From positions 1 through 10,297 of the forward strand of contig JBBRNO010000190.1 of the NCBI GenBank assembly GCA_038230275.1: a stretch of DNA of 10,297 nt. Reading direction: 5' to 3'. Below, piece by piece: positions 1 to 7,314 of the stretch; position 1 is the stretch's first letter; each line of letters starts with the position of its first letter. The position numbers and the translations under genes were made by a program. The notes beneath the pieces are model-generated. The model had not been told where the DNA came from, did no database searches, and saw only the letters and a list, made by a program, of their open reading frames with translations. Source of the stretch: JANXXV01 sp038230275. Its GTDB lineage: Bacteria > Acidobacteriota > Terriglobia > Bryobacterales > Bryobacteraceae.

Positions 1-1
1 C

Positions 2-277
2 AATCCCTATGGCGAATACCAGGACACCGAAATACCGCACGTCCGCGAATACACTCCACAGGAGTTGGCCGAAGCGGTGCAGGCCGCCGGGTTTGACGTG
101 GAATATTTGTTCACTGAGAAAATCGCCGGCTACAATTCCGACCTGTTCATCCGCGCCGTTCTGGAACGGAATGGCTATTCCACCGCCCTTCGTGGCGAGC
201 AGACTTATCTCATCGCAAAGAAACGACAAGGCGCGGCGATCAAGCGCTACCCGGCATTCCTCTATGAGGGATGCTAA
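2..277 (+). CDS. SAM-dependent methyltransferase, C-terminal part (5' end outside window)
   Basis: An open frame enters from the left edge and gives 91 residues before TAA. The segment HVREYTPQEL followed by an amphipathic helix and AAGFDVEYLFTEKI is the usual C-terminal pattern of class I SAM-dependent methyltransferases of the Methyltransf_11/23 kind, where the enzyme reads 'HVREYTPEEL...LEAAGFEV'. The SAM-binding motifs (GxGxG and others) would lie upstream and are not visible, so the substrate cannot be judged. The last residues (TYLIAKKRQ and a short polar tail) fit a normal C-terminus. The stop overlaps the ATG of the next gene by 7 bases, so the two are probably co-transcribed. In this context a role in modifying a glycan or lipid carrier is possible, but that is inference from the neighbour only. 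Confidence 0.75.
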   Translation, partial: NPYGEYQDTEIPHVREYTPQELAEAVQAAGFDVEYLFTEKIAGYNSDLFIRAVLERNGYSTALRGEQTYLIAKKRQGAAIKRYPAFLYEGC

Positions 278-2319
278 GCGTGAAGCGCCTGCAAAGTTGG
301 ATCGTCGACAGTCTCGCCATCTGCATCCTCACATCCATCCTGATCTGGCCGCTCTTCAAAATTGTCTACCTCGCCCGCTTCTCTTCCATTGAGAGCACCT
401 TCATTTCAGACGGCCGCATCCTGCTGGGAAATCTCCCGCACAGCAATTGGCAGCCCCTGTGGTATTGCGGAACTCGTGCCGATTACGTTTATCCCCCCGG
501 CCTGCGCTACGGCACCGCAATCCTGACCAAGCTGCTGCATACCAGCCCGCCGCGCGCCTATCACATCTACATTGCGCTTTTCTACGTGCTTGGAATTCTT
601 GGCGTTTATCTCCTTGTGCGGATCGGCAATGGTTCCCGGCTCTTCGCCTGGTTGGCCGCTGCCGCCACGGCACTTCTATCGCCGGGCTTTCTGTTCCTCC
701 CGGAATACCTTCACGATAGTGGCTTCCTGGCGCCGCAGCGCCTGCACGCCCTAATCACCTATGGCGAAGGTCCGCACGTTTCCGCGCTTTCCGCGTTGCC
801 CTACGTCTTCGCCTGCGCCTTGCTTTGGATGCGCAACCGCAATCCCGCCTGGCTGGCCGCCTCCGCCATCGCAGCCGCTGTGGTAGTCACCAACAACTTT
901 TACGGTCTCACCGCGTTGGCTATTCTATTCCCAATTCTCGCCTGGGGTTGCTTTGTCTCTCAACCCGGCGTGAAACTGCTGGCGTATCTCACCGCCATCG
1001 GAGCATTGGCCTACGGACTCACCGCGTGGTGGCTGGTGCCGTCGTACATCCGCGTCACTTCTGAAAACCTGAAACTGGTCGCTGAGCAGGGCAACTCGTG
1101 GTCTGTTGTTCTGCTGATCGTGACGGTGATCGTATTCCTGGCCGTCACATTCAAACTGCCGGCCCGCATGAAGTCCAGCTACGGACTTTTCGTTTGGGGT
1201 GGCTTTCTATTCCTAAGCCTCTATATCATGGGGCACCAGTTTTTCCACTTTCAAGTAGCGGGCGAATCCAGCCGCCTGCTGCCGGAATTCGATCTATTCT
1301 TCATCCTCGCCGCAATCGAAGTTCTCCGCTGGCTCTGGAACTCGAAACCGGCGAAAGGACCTGCGTGGCTACCACGCGCGGTGGTTTGTCTCATCGTGGC
1401 CGCATCCTGCTGGCCCATACCGTACTATCTGCAACACGCCTACCTGCCGTTCCCGGAAGATCACGATTGGCGGGATCGCGTCGAATATAAAACCACCAAA
1501 TGGATCCACGAAAACCTCCCTGGACAGCGCGTGCTCGCTACCGGTTCCATCCGCTTCTGGTACGACGCCTGGTTCGACCTTCCTCAATTGGACGGCGGAT
1601 CACAGCAGGGCGTATTGAATCTGAACATCGTCAATTCGCAGCCGCGCATGATGTGGGGCACGGACATGGAATTGAACAGGCTTTGGCTAAAGGCTCTCGC
1701 CACCGACGTTGCCGTGATTCCAGAACAGAATTCGAAGGAGATCTACCACGATCTGATCCCGGAGCTTCTCCCGCTGTGGCGCAAGGAATTCCCCATCCTT
1801 CGCGACGACGGGGAAGGCAATATTTTCTACCGCATCGACCGCCGCGTCCCCGGCATCGTGCGAATCGTAAACGCCGGCGGGATGAAAGGCCTGGCCCGAA
1901 TCCCTGCCCAGGACGAGCGCATTCCACTCCGCAACTATGTGAATGCGATTGAAGCTGAACCGCGCGTAGCCGGAGCGAAAGATCGCCTCCACATGGATCG
2001 CCTCAACCCCGATGAGCTACGCATGAACGCCACGCTGGAACCCGGTGAAGCAATTCTCGTGCAGGAATCCTACGACCCTGCGTGGCACGCCTACGCCAAT
2101 GGCCAGCCGGTGCCCATTGAGAAGGACCCCGTCGGCTTCATGCTGCTGCACGCGCCGCCCGGTACGCAGCGCATCGTCTTGCGTTTCGAGCCCACTCTTG
2201 AGATTCGCGCCGGGCTTATTCTTTCGTGCCTGTCGCTGCTAATTGCCGTCGCGATGATTCTGTTCGGATACCGTCGCGCATCAGCCACCCAAGCATCAGC
2301 AGCAAGCTCAGCAAGCTGA
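271..2319 (+). CDS. Large polytopic membrane protein, PTPS-related/YfhO-like (GT-C-like), paralogue A
   Basis: The product has 682 residues. About 11 hydrophobic helices lie between residues 12 and 385. A soluble region follows (about 390-640), then one final helix (about 646-667) and a polar Ala/Ser tail. The first long loop carries SDGR (46-49) and WQPLWYCG (60-67), and YGEGPH lies at 164-169. This layout matches the membrane proteins annotated 'PTPS_related' (Pfam PF10131), a name that does not describe function. The beta-rich end (YDPAWHAYANG, 601-611, then PPGTQRIVLRFEP) resembles the C-terminal domain of YfhO-type GT-C proteins. A membrane glycosyltransferase using a polyprenyl-phosphate sugar is therefore a reasonable guess, but donor and acceptor are unknown. 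ATG at 271 overlaps the upstream stop. GTG at 280 is an alternative start. The 3' end overlaps the convergent gene by 104 bp. It is clearly homologous to the gene at 4102-5982. Confidence 0.85.
   Translation: MLSVKRLQSWIVDSLAICILTSILIWPLFKIVYLARFSSIESTFISDGRILLGNLPHSNWQPLWYCGTRADYVYPPGLRYGTAILTKLLHTSPPRAYHIYIALFYVLGILGVYLLVRIGNGSRLFAWLAAAATALLSPGFLFLPEYLHDSGFLAPQRLHALITYGEGPHVSALSALPYVFACALLWMRNRNPAWLAASAIAAAVVVTNNFYGLTALAILFPILAWGCFVSQPGVKLLAYLTAIGALAYGLTAWWLVPSYIRVTSENLKLVAEQGNSWSVVLLIVTVIVFLAVTFKLPARMKSSYGLFVWGGFLFLSLYIMGHQFFHFQVAGESSRLLPEFDLFFILAAIEVLRWLWNSKPAKGPAWLPRAVVCLIVAASCWPIPYYLQHAYLPFPEDHDWRDRVEYKTTKWIHENLPGQRVLATGSIRFWYDAWFDLPQLDGGSQQGVLNLNIVNSQPRMMWGTDMELNRLWLKALATDVAVIPEQNSKEIYHDLIPELLPLWRKEFPILRDDGEGNIFYRIDRRVPGIVRIVNAGGMKGLARIPAQDERIPLRNYVNAIEAEPRVAGAKDRLHMDRLNPDELRMNATLEPGEAILVQESYDPAWHAYANGQPVPIEKDPVGFMLLHAPPGTQRIVLRFEPTLEIRAGLILSCLSLLIAVAMILFGYRRASATQASAASSAS
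2216..2319. other. Convergent (tail-to-tail) gene overlap of 104 bp
   Basis: The + strand membrane gene stops at 2317-2319 (TGA) and the - strand membrane gene stops at 2218-2216 (TAA on that strand), so 104 bp code on both strands. The last helix of the + product lies over the hydrophilic tail of the - product. The Ala/Ser-rich tail of the + product (from about residue 669) lies antisense to the last helix of the - product. There is no room for a conventional terminator between the genes. Confidence 0.9.
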
Positions 2320-4105
2320 TGCCGGCCATAATCCGCTGCTCCAACGTACCCGCATAGTGCAACTCAATCCGGCTCTGCGGCCCCGGCGTTGCCACTAGCG
2401 TGAGGAACCCGAACGAATCGGACTTCACCTGAATCGGCTTTGCATCCTGCATCGCCCGCCATCCCGGATCGTAATTCACGGCAACCGCGACGGAGCCGTC
2501 AGCCGGAATGGCGCCGCTGATTTCTAAATCATCGGTTCCATTCCATTTCGTTTCCATCTGGCCAGCCAGGCTATGGAACGGCACGCGGTAGACAAAGTTG
2601 TCGCCCTCTGAGTAAACCTTCTCCAGAACGCCATCGAATTTGCGCGGGAAACGGTATTCTCGATAATACTCACTGGACCCATGCCCGTGAACTGCAACAT
2701 ATTCCACGCCCATCGCGGTGAACACTTCAACCCCGGTCTTCTCGTCATTGCGAATGCGCAACGACGTTTCCAGCGGCTTCCTGTTTCGCAATCCCGATTC
2801 GAACGTGCCGCCGATCTGCTGCAAGTCGAACCACGAATTCAACCGCATCCGAGTCCCACCCGAAGCCAGCACCCGGCCGCCCGGCTTCTGTTCCGCAATC
2901 CATCGAGCCATGCGAAATTCCGCAGTCTCTTCGCGCGTCAACGGCCGCCACAGATCCCAACCATGCATCACGAATCGTTGCGCCGGCCCTATTCCCATCA
3001 GCAGCATGATCGACGCGCTAACCACCGCGCAGACTTGTTTCACTCGGTCCCCGCTGCGCACAGCCATGCGAAACCATTCACACAGCGCCAGAATCAGAAA
3101 TAGTTCGAACTCCATCGCATACCGGTGCGATTCCGGCACCGTATCCACCCCACCGGCGTAGAATCGCAGTGCTACCCAGCCAAAGCCAAACGCGCATAGC
3201 GTGACGAAGCTTGCGTAAAACTCCACCCGGAACCAATGCAAGACGAACCGCACCAACGCCAGCGCCAACAGGAATCCGCCAATCGTAACGAACCCGTTCT
3301 CCAGCCGGTAGTTCACCGCATCCTGAGGCCAGTTGAACGCGATGGTGCGAATGAAACTCGGCGTCAGCCAGAAACACGCAAGCAAATAAGCAAGCCCGGC
3401 AGCGGCAAATACTCTGCGCAATTCGAAAGCCTGCAAACCAATTGCACAGATCACGAACACAAGAAATACAAACGCGAGTGCCAGCGCCGCCACCCAGTTC
3501 GTCAATGTGATCAAGGCCAGCACCACGGCCGCAACTGCCACTTGCCAGAATCGGCGTCCAGTGCCCGCGGCCCAAAGTGCCATCACGGCCAGTGGCAGCA
3601 GCGCCAATCCCACGTTGTGCGGGCCCTCGCCGTACTTCACCAGTACTTGTATTCGCCACGGCAGTTCCGTAATGCCCCGGTCCCGATGAATCTGTTCAAA
3701 CAGCCCGTAAGACGGCGAGAACACGGTATACGCAAGCGCGGCAACCGCCGCCCATAAGCGGCTCTTATTGAAGTAAGCAACCAGGAAGAAAACCACGGCG
3801 GGCCCTGCACAGGCTAACGCTGAAGTAAGAATTCGATAAACCAGTTCGTGTGAAGCTTGCGAGATCCAAGTCAGCACCGCCACTGTGTAAGGAACCACGG
3901 GCAAATACAAAAACTGCGTCGGCAACCCGCAATACGGCAGCGGATTCCATCCCCATGGGTTCGGATGCTCACTAATAAATCGCGAAATTCCCGCGTAACC
4001 CAGCTCGATCGATTGCCGGTATGGCGATTCCCCAGCCGAGAACAATGGCCAATTCAGCGCCAGATTGATGGCAAAGATCCATACCGCTGCGAACAGGTTC
4101 CTCAC
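2216..4105 (-). CDS. Large polytopic membrane protein, PTPS-related/YfhO-like (GT-C-like), divergent paralogue B
   Basis: I choose GTG at 4105-4103, which gives 629 residues. Its GTGA overlaps the TGA stop of the upstream gene (4104-4102), the normal arrangement for coupled translation. A longer reading from 4159 would add 18 polar residues encoded inside the neighbour and is less likely. The first helix is at about residues 4-22 and further helices continue to about 372. The family motifs WNPLPYCG (53-60) and YGEGPH (158-163) are present. The soluble part has RVLASGG (411-417) and SWFDLQQIGG (424-433). The YfhO-like end has NYDPGWRAM (544-552), a helix at about 592-608 and a charged tail. 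The first loop differs from both paralogues: at the place of SD[GA]R it reads GISR (39-42), so the loop Asp is missing. If these proteins are glycosyltransferases, this member may have changed activity or be non-catalytic. That last point is inference. Confidence 0.83.
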   Translation of the reverse strand: MRNLFAAVWIFAINLALNWPLFSAGESPYRQSIELGYAGISRFISEHPNPWGWNPLPYCGLPTQFLYLPVVPYTVAVLTWISQASHELVYRILTSALACAGPAVVFFLVAYFNKSRLWAAVAALAYTVFSPSYGLFEQIHRDRGITELPWRIQVLVKYGEGPHNVGLALLPLAVMALWAAGTGRRFWQVAVAAVVLALITLTNWVAALALAFVFLVFVICAIGLQAFELRRVFAAAGLAYLLACFWLTPSFIRTIAFNWPQDAVNYRLENGFVTIGGFLLALALVRFVLHWFRVEFYASFVTLCAFGFGWVALRFYAGGVDTVPESHRYAMEFELFLILALCEWFRMAVRSGDRVKQVCAVVSASIMLLMGIGPAQRFVMHGWDLWRPLTREETAEFRMARWIAEQKPGGRVLASGGTRMRLNSWFDLQQIGGTFESGLRNRKPLETSLRIRNDEKTGVEVFTAMGVEYVAVHGHGSSEYYREYRFPRKFDGVLEKVYSEGDNFVYRVPFHSLAGQMETKWNGTDDLEISGAIPADGSVAVAVNYDPGWRAMQDAKPIQVKSDSFGFLTLVATPGPQSRIELHYAGTLEQRIMAGISLLSLLLMLGWLMRDGIRTESSRRQLAATGTKE

Positions 4106-5982
4106 TTCATCCGCCACATCGCGAACAAGGCCAGCAGCGTGATCGACAACCCGAACCACACCTCCAGCGGCGTCTCGAATACCAATCGGATCTCATGATC
4201 GCCCGCCGGGGGATCCAACCGGATGAAGCCCAGCGCCCCTCGCCGCACGGGCATAGCCGCGCCCCTCGAATAAGCATGCCATCCGCCGTCGTACATCGTC
4301 TGCACCAGTAACGACTGTCCCGGCTCGACATGCGCACGTACACGCATCACCTTCGTGGATTCCCACACAACCAGCGGATGCGACTCGGGGCCGGCTTCCA
4401 ATACCGCAAAGTGCGCCTGCAATCCATCCACGTCGTCATTGCCAACCATGGTCCGCAAGGCGTCCAATCGGACGGTATCCACCACTCGCGCCAGGTCCGG
4501 ATAGCGCCGCGGCACGCGATAGATTGTGTCTCCCCGCAACTCCGGCAGGATGCCCGCAAACTTTCGCTCCCCCACCACGGCATCCACTCCCAACAGTTGC
4601 ATCCAGAGCACTGCCAATGCTGGCTTTTCGCCTCGCAAAATTTGATATTGGGCGGCTTTTATAGAAGGTTCCGCCGGTCCCGCTTCCGCTTCGCCACCCA
4701 ACTGTTTCCGGTCACCCCAGGCATCCAACCAAAACCGTGCCGAACCAGCCACCATCACCCGCGCGTCCGGCATGTTCTGCGAAACCCATTCCTGCACTTT
4801 GTATTCAGCCCGGTCCTTAAATCCAAAATCGGCCGGATACACATGCCATGCACGCCGCAGGTAAGCGCCGCTGCTCGCCAGCACAACACACGCGATTGCC
4901 ACCGCCAGGTATCGCCATCGCAAGCGCCGCAAACACTCCGCGGCAAGCAGAATCAAGAACAAGTCCAACTCTGGAGCCAGGTGCATCGGCGCACCCGCAA
5001 GTTGAAATCCAAAATAGTTATAACCGATCACATGCAAAGCGAAGCCAAACGCAGCCGCACTGAGAAAAAGCAAGTAAGCCAAATCGCCACGCCCGCGTAA
5101 CGTCGCATTGGTAATCAGTACAAAGGCAACGCAGCACAACAGCGCAATCCAAAGTGACCACGTAGTCCCGCCAGGCGATAGCCATTGCGTATTCGTGACA
5201 CTCGTTGTAACCATCGACGGCACCAGCCAGAACGCGCTCACTCCCCACGTAAGCGCGGCGATGCCCGCACCACGCTTCCATATTCGCGGGTCCAGGTGGG
5301 TGACGTACAAGCTCCAGACCATCGCCGGAAGCAACACCACCAGCATTGCCGTACCAGTTAGACTATTCGCAGCCACCACCGCCCCGGCCAGACACGCCAG
5401 CGCTACATCCCCGCGCTGAAACCGCACTAGCGCCCGCCAGCAGAACGCCAGCGCAAACGGCAGCACCGCCAGCGATGCAATATGCGGACCGTCCCCATAG
5501 CGCATCATTGCGCCCAACCGTTGCGGTGTCCACAGCCACGCATCGTTGCGCAATTCCGGTATGAACAGAAAGCAAGGCGACACCAGCGCAGCCGCCGCGG
5601 CGCCAAACCACGCAGTCGAACGAGATCCGCTCAGCGTCCATATCAGGAAATAAACAGCGGCAATCCCGAAGCAATAGAACAGGGCCAGATAGGAGTGATA
5701 AGCCCGCACCACCGGCACACGGCCGATCTTTGAAATTGCCACCGTTCCATACCGCACCGCGGGCGGAAACAGCGTATCGAATCGCGCCCCCGCATACCAC
5801 AGCGGCTGCCACCCAGGATGTGGCCAGTGGTCGCTCAGAAATCTGGCATCGGAAATGATTGCGCCCTCCACCGACCCCCACTTATCGGTGAAACCCAGCT
5901 TGAACAACGGCTTTATCAAGACCGCTGCCAGTAGGAAAAGCAGCACGCAGTCGGCGAGGCTGCGCTTCGAAATTGGAAACAC
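4102..5982 (-). CDS. Large polytopic membrane protein, PTPS-related/YfhO-like (GT-C-like), paralogue C
   Basis: The product has 626 residues starting at GTG (5982-5980). No in-frame ATG lies upstream before a stop, and the first helix begins at about residue 9. The protein is similar to paralogue A along its whole length: PLFK before the first loop, SDAR at 44-47, WQPLWYAG at 58-65, PPAVRYGT at 73-80, TPQRL at 152-156, YGDGPH at 162-167, ARFWLDAWGD at 415-424 and YDGGWHAYSRG at 564-574. About 10 helices precede residue 375. A soluble alpha/beta segment and beta-rich domain follow, then one last helix at about 605-622. The family is GT-C/YfhO-like with unknown substrate. It is the first gene of a two-gene - strand unit with paralogue B. 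Its start lies only 24 bp from the -35 box of the divergent lysine operon, so any promoter of its own must overlap that region. The ribosome-binding site is weak. Confidence 0.84.
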   Translation of the reverse strand: MFPISKRSLADCVLLFLLAAVLIKPLFKLGFTDKWGSVEGAIISDARFLSDHWPHPGWQPLWYAGARFDTLFPPAVRYGTVAISKIGRVPVVRAYHSYLALFYCFGIAAVYFLIWTLSGSRSTAWFGAAAAALVSPCFLFIPELRNDAWLWTPQRLGAMMRYGDGPHIASLAVLPFALAFCWRALVRFQRGDVALACLAGAVVAANSLTGTAMLVVLLPAMVWSLYVTHLDPRIWKRGAGIAALTWGVSAFWLVPSMVTTSVTNTQWLSPGGTTWSLWIALLCCVAFVLITNATLRGRGDLAYLLFLSAAAFGFALHVIGYNYFGFQLAGAPMHLAPELDLFLILLAAECLRRLRWRYLAVAIACVVLASSGAYLRRAWHVYPADFGFKDRAEYKVQEWVSQNMPDARVMVAGSARFWLDAWGDRKQLGGEAEAGPAEPSIKAAQYQILRGEKPALAVLWMQLLGVDAVVGERKFAGILPELRGDTIYRVPRRYPDLARVVDTVRLDALRTMVGNDDVDGLQAHFAVLEAGPESHPLVVWESTKVMRVRAHVEPGQSLLVQTMYDGGWHAYSRGAAMPVRRGALGFIRLDPPAGDHEIRLVFETPLEVWFGLSITLLALFAMWRMK

Positions 5983-6006
5983 GTACTCGTCATCATAGCC
6001 AAAAAT

Positions 6007-6036
6007 TTGACGGTCGCCGCATGGATTCGCTATCCT
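6007..6036 (+). promoter_or_regulatory. Sigma70-type promoter of the lysine operon
   Basis: TTGACG at 6007-6012 (5 of 6 to the -35 consensus) and TATCCT at 6031-6036 (4 of 6 to the -10 consensus) are separated by 18 bp. The predicted transcription start, about 7 nt after the -10 box (near 6043), falls at the first base pairs of riboswitch stem P1 (6045). This agreement between two independently recognised elements supports the call. Confidence 0.75.
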
Positions 6037-6044
6037 AATAGTTT

Positions 6045-6237
6045 CTTGGTAGAGGCGCGGCGGTCATAAGTAGTTGGATGCGCATTCCGGGTAGCTCCGG
6101 GCATCCAGCAAAAGGGGCCGGTTGTATTCCCGCCGAAATCGAAACTGGAAGCTGCTCCGGTTTGGATTGGGGGGCCGCGGTTAACACCAGCCCACTGTCA
6201 TCGGATCCAATTGGGGATCGGATGGAGCGCTATCGGG
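6045..6237 (+). promoter_or_regulatory. Lysine riboswitch aptamer (L box)
   Basis: The leader carries the conserved L-box core: AGAGGCGC (6051-6058), AGTA (6069-6072), AAAAGGGG, GCCGAA, ACTGTCA and TGGAGCGCTATC. The stems can be drawn by hand. P1 pairs 6045-6052 with 6230-6237 (8 bp with G-U pairs). P2 pairs 6073-6080 with 6102-6109 (8 bp) and carries an inner CCGG/CCGG stem and the loop 6091-6096. P3 pairs 6137-6140 with 6165-6168 and 6142-6148 with 6157-6163. P5 is an imperfect hairpin at about 6200-6223. Loop bases 6092-6096 (UAGCU) can pair with 6150-6154 (AGCUG) in loop 3, reproducing the L2-L3 kissing contact known for this class. The aptamer binds L-lysine in the nascent mRNA. The genes that follow make lysine, as expected for an OFF switch. 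Confidence 0.93.
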
Positions 6238-6294
6238 ACAGTGGCTGCACCCTGCCGCTCATCCTTCCTGCCTCCGTTCGATCCCAGTATTTTT
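6214..6294 (+). promoter_or_regulatory. Riboswitch expression platform: alternative 14-bp helix plus U-run
   Basis: Bases 6214-6227, inside aptamer stem P5 and the conserved GGAG, pair with 6272-6285 over 14 consecutive positions (12 Watson-Crick, 2 G-U). Because it uses P5 and core bases, this helix cannot coexist with the lysine-bound aptamer. It ends two bases before UAUUUUU (6288-6294). Taken alone, that looks like a terminator with a long (44-nt) loop, but a terminator in the ligand-free form would contradict an OFF switch. The other reading is an anti-sequestor that holds CUCC (6272-6275) away from the weak ribosome-binding site AGG (6295-6297). Which mode operates cannot be settled by eye. 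The rest of the leader up to the ATG at 6307 shows no further element. Confidence 0.55.
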
Positions 6295-6306
6295 AGGCTG
6301 CTTCCT

Positions 6307-7314
6307 ATGAACGTTTTCGAACTCACGCGCGCATTGGTCGACATCGAATCCATTACGGAGAACGAATCAGGCGTCGGCAACTATCTCTTCGATCATCTCT
6401 CGCTTCTGACGCAGAGCCATGGCGGCAGCATTGAGAAAATGCCAGTCACTGAAAACCGCTTCAACGTCTTCGCCAGTTGGGGAGACCCAATAGTCACGCT
6501 GTCCACGCACATCGATACGGTGCCGCCATTCTTCCCCTCCCGCGAAGATGACGATTACATTTGGGGCCGCGGCGCGTGCGATACCAAGGGCATCATCGCG
6601 TCCATGATCACCGCAATTCGCGAATTGCTCGCGGAAGGCGCGCGCGACTTCGGCCTGCTGTTCGTGGTGGGTGAAGAGCGCAACAGCGTGGGCGCCTATA
6701 CCGCGGCGAAGTCTCCGCGAGGGTCGCGCTTCTTGATCAACGGCGAACCTACTGAGAACCGCCTTGCCCTTGGCTCAAAAGGCGCGCTGCGATACGAGGT
6801 GGTTGCCCAGGGACGCATGGCTCATTCCGCGTATCCCGAACTAGGTGAATCCGCCATCAATAAGCTTCTGGACGCGTTGCACAAAATTCGCGCCATCGCC
6901 CTGCCAACCGATCCCGTGCTTGGGCCCAGCACCTTGAACATCGGAACCATCTCCGGCGGCCGCGCTCCCAATGTAATTCCAGACGCTGCTCGCGCGGAAC
7001 TTTTTATCCGCTTGGTGGAAGACGGCGATACCACGCGAAAAGCAGTTGCGGATGCCGCCGGCAGCCTGGTGGAAGCGCGAGAAGTGCTCTGCATACCCGC
7101 CCTGCGCCTGGGCTCGCTTCCGGGGTTTGAGACCTCTGTGATGTCATACACTACCGATATTCCCGCGTTCGGCGGCGCCTGGGGCAAGCCATATTTACTG
7201 GGCCCCGGCACCATCCATGTGGCGCACACCAGCGAAGAGCGCATCCCAAAACGAGAAATCATCGAAGCGATTCAGATCTACAAAAAAATGGTGCGGCACT
7301 TGCAAACCGCATGA
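6307..7314 (+). CDS. M20-family metallopeptidase, probable N-acyl-diaminopimelate deacylase (DapE-like)
   Basis: The product has 335 residues from ATG 6307, the first start after the riboswitch. A frame extension back to TTG 6211 would run through the aptamer and is rejected. The M20 dinuclear-metal site is complete: STHIDTVPP (H68, D70), GRGACDTKG (D92), GEE with general base E123 and metal ligand E124, NGEPT (E147), and VAHTSEE (H307). MAHSA (H173) marks the dimerisation-domain histidine. The family includes succinyl- or acetyl-DAP deacylases, acetylornithine deacetylase and [LysW]-lysine hydrolase. Sequence alone does not separate these, but the position under a lysine riboswitch and before asd-lysC-dapB favours removal of the acyl group from N-acyl-LL-2,6-diaminopimelate. 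The protein is somewhat shorter than classical DapE (about 375). It is cytoplasmic, with no signal peptide. Its stop overlaps the asd start as ATGA. Confidence 0.88.
   Translation: MNVFELTRALVDIESITENESGVGNYLFDHLSLLTQSHGGSIEKMPVTENRFNVFASWGDPIVTLSTHIDTVPPFFPSREDDDYIWGRGACDTKGIIASMITAIRELLAEGARDFGLLFVVGEERNSVGAYTAAKSPRGSRFLINGEPTENRLALGSKGALRYEVVAQGRMAHSAYPELGESAINKLLDALHKIRAIALPTDPVLGPSTLNIGTISGGRAPNVIPDAARAELFIRLVEDGDTTRKAVADAAGSLVEAREVLCIPALRLGSLPGFETSVMSYTTDIPAFGGAWGKPYLLGPGTIHVAHTSEERIPKREIIEAIQIYKKMVRHLQTA

Noticed and set aside
3078..3659. A 193-codon open frame on the - strand inside paralogue B, and other long frames inside the large genes (for example 4330-5100 +, 6822-7262 -, 5363-5881 -).
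   Set aside because: All lie within well-supported genes, show no recognisable domain and have the Arg/Ser/Pro-rich or Cys/Trp-rich composition of out-of-frame readings in GC-rich DNA.
4106..4159. Upstream start for paralogue B at 4159.
   Set aside because: The 18 added residues are polar and encoded within the last helix of paralogue C; GTG 4105 overlaps the stop as GTGA and leads directly into the first helix.
5992..5997. TATGAT on the - strand as a -10 box for paralogue C.
   Set aside because: There is no -35 match at 16-18 bp and it would start transcription only about 3 nt before the GTG; kept as a remark under findings, not as a feature.
6211..6306. An in-frame TTG at 6211 would extend the M20 protein by 32 residues at its N-terminus.
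   Set aside because: The added part is encoded inside riboswitch P5 and the expression platform, has no family similarity, and ATG 6307 starts exactly where M20 homology begins.
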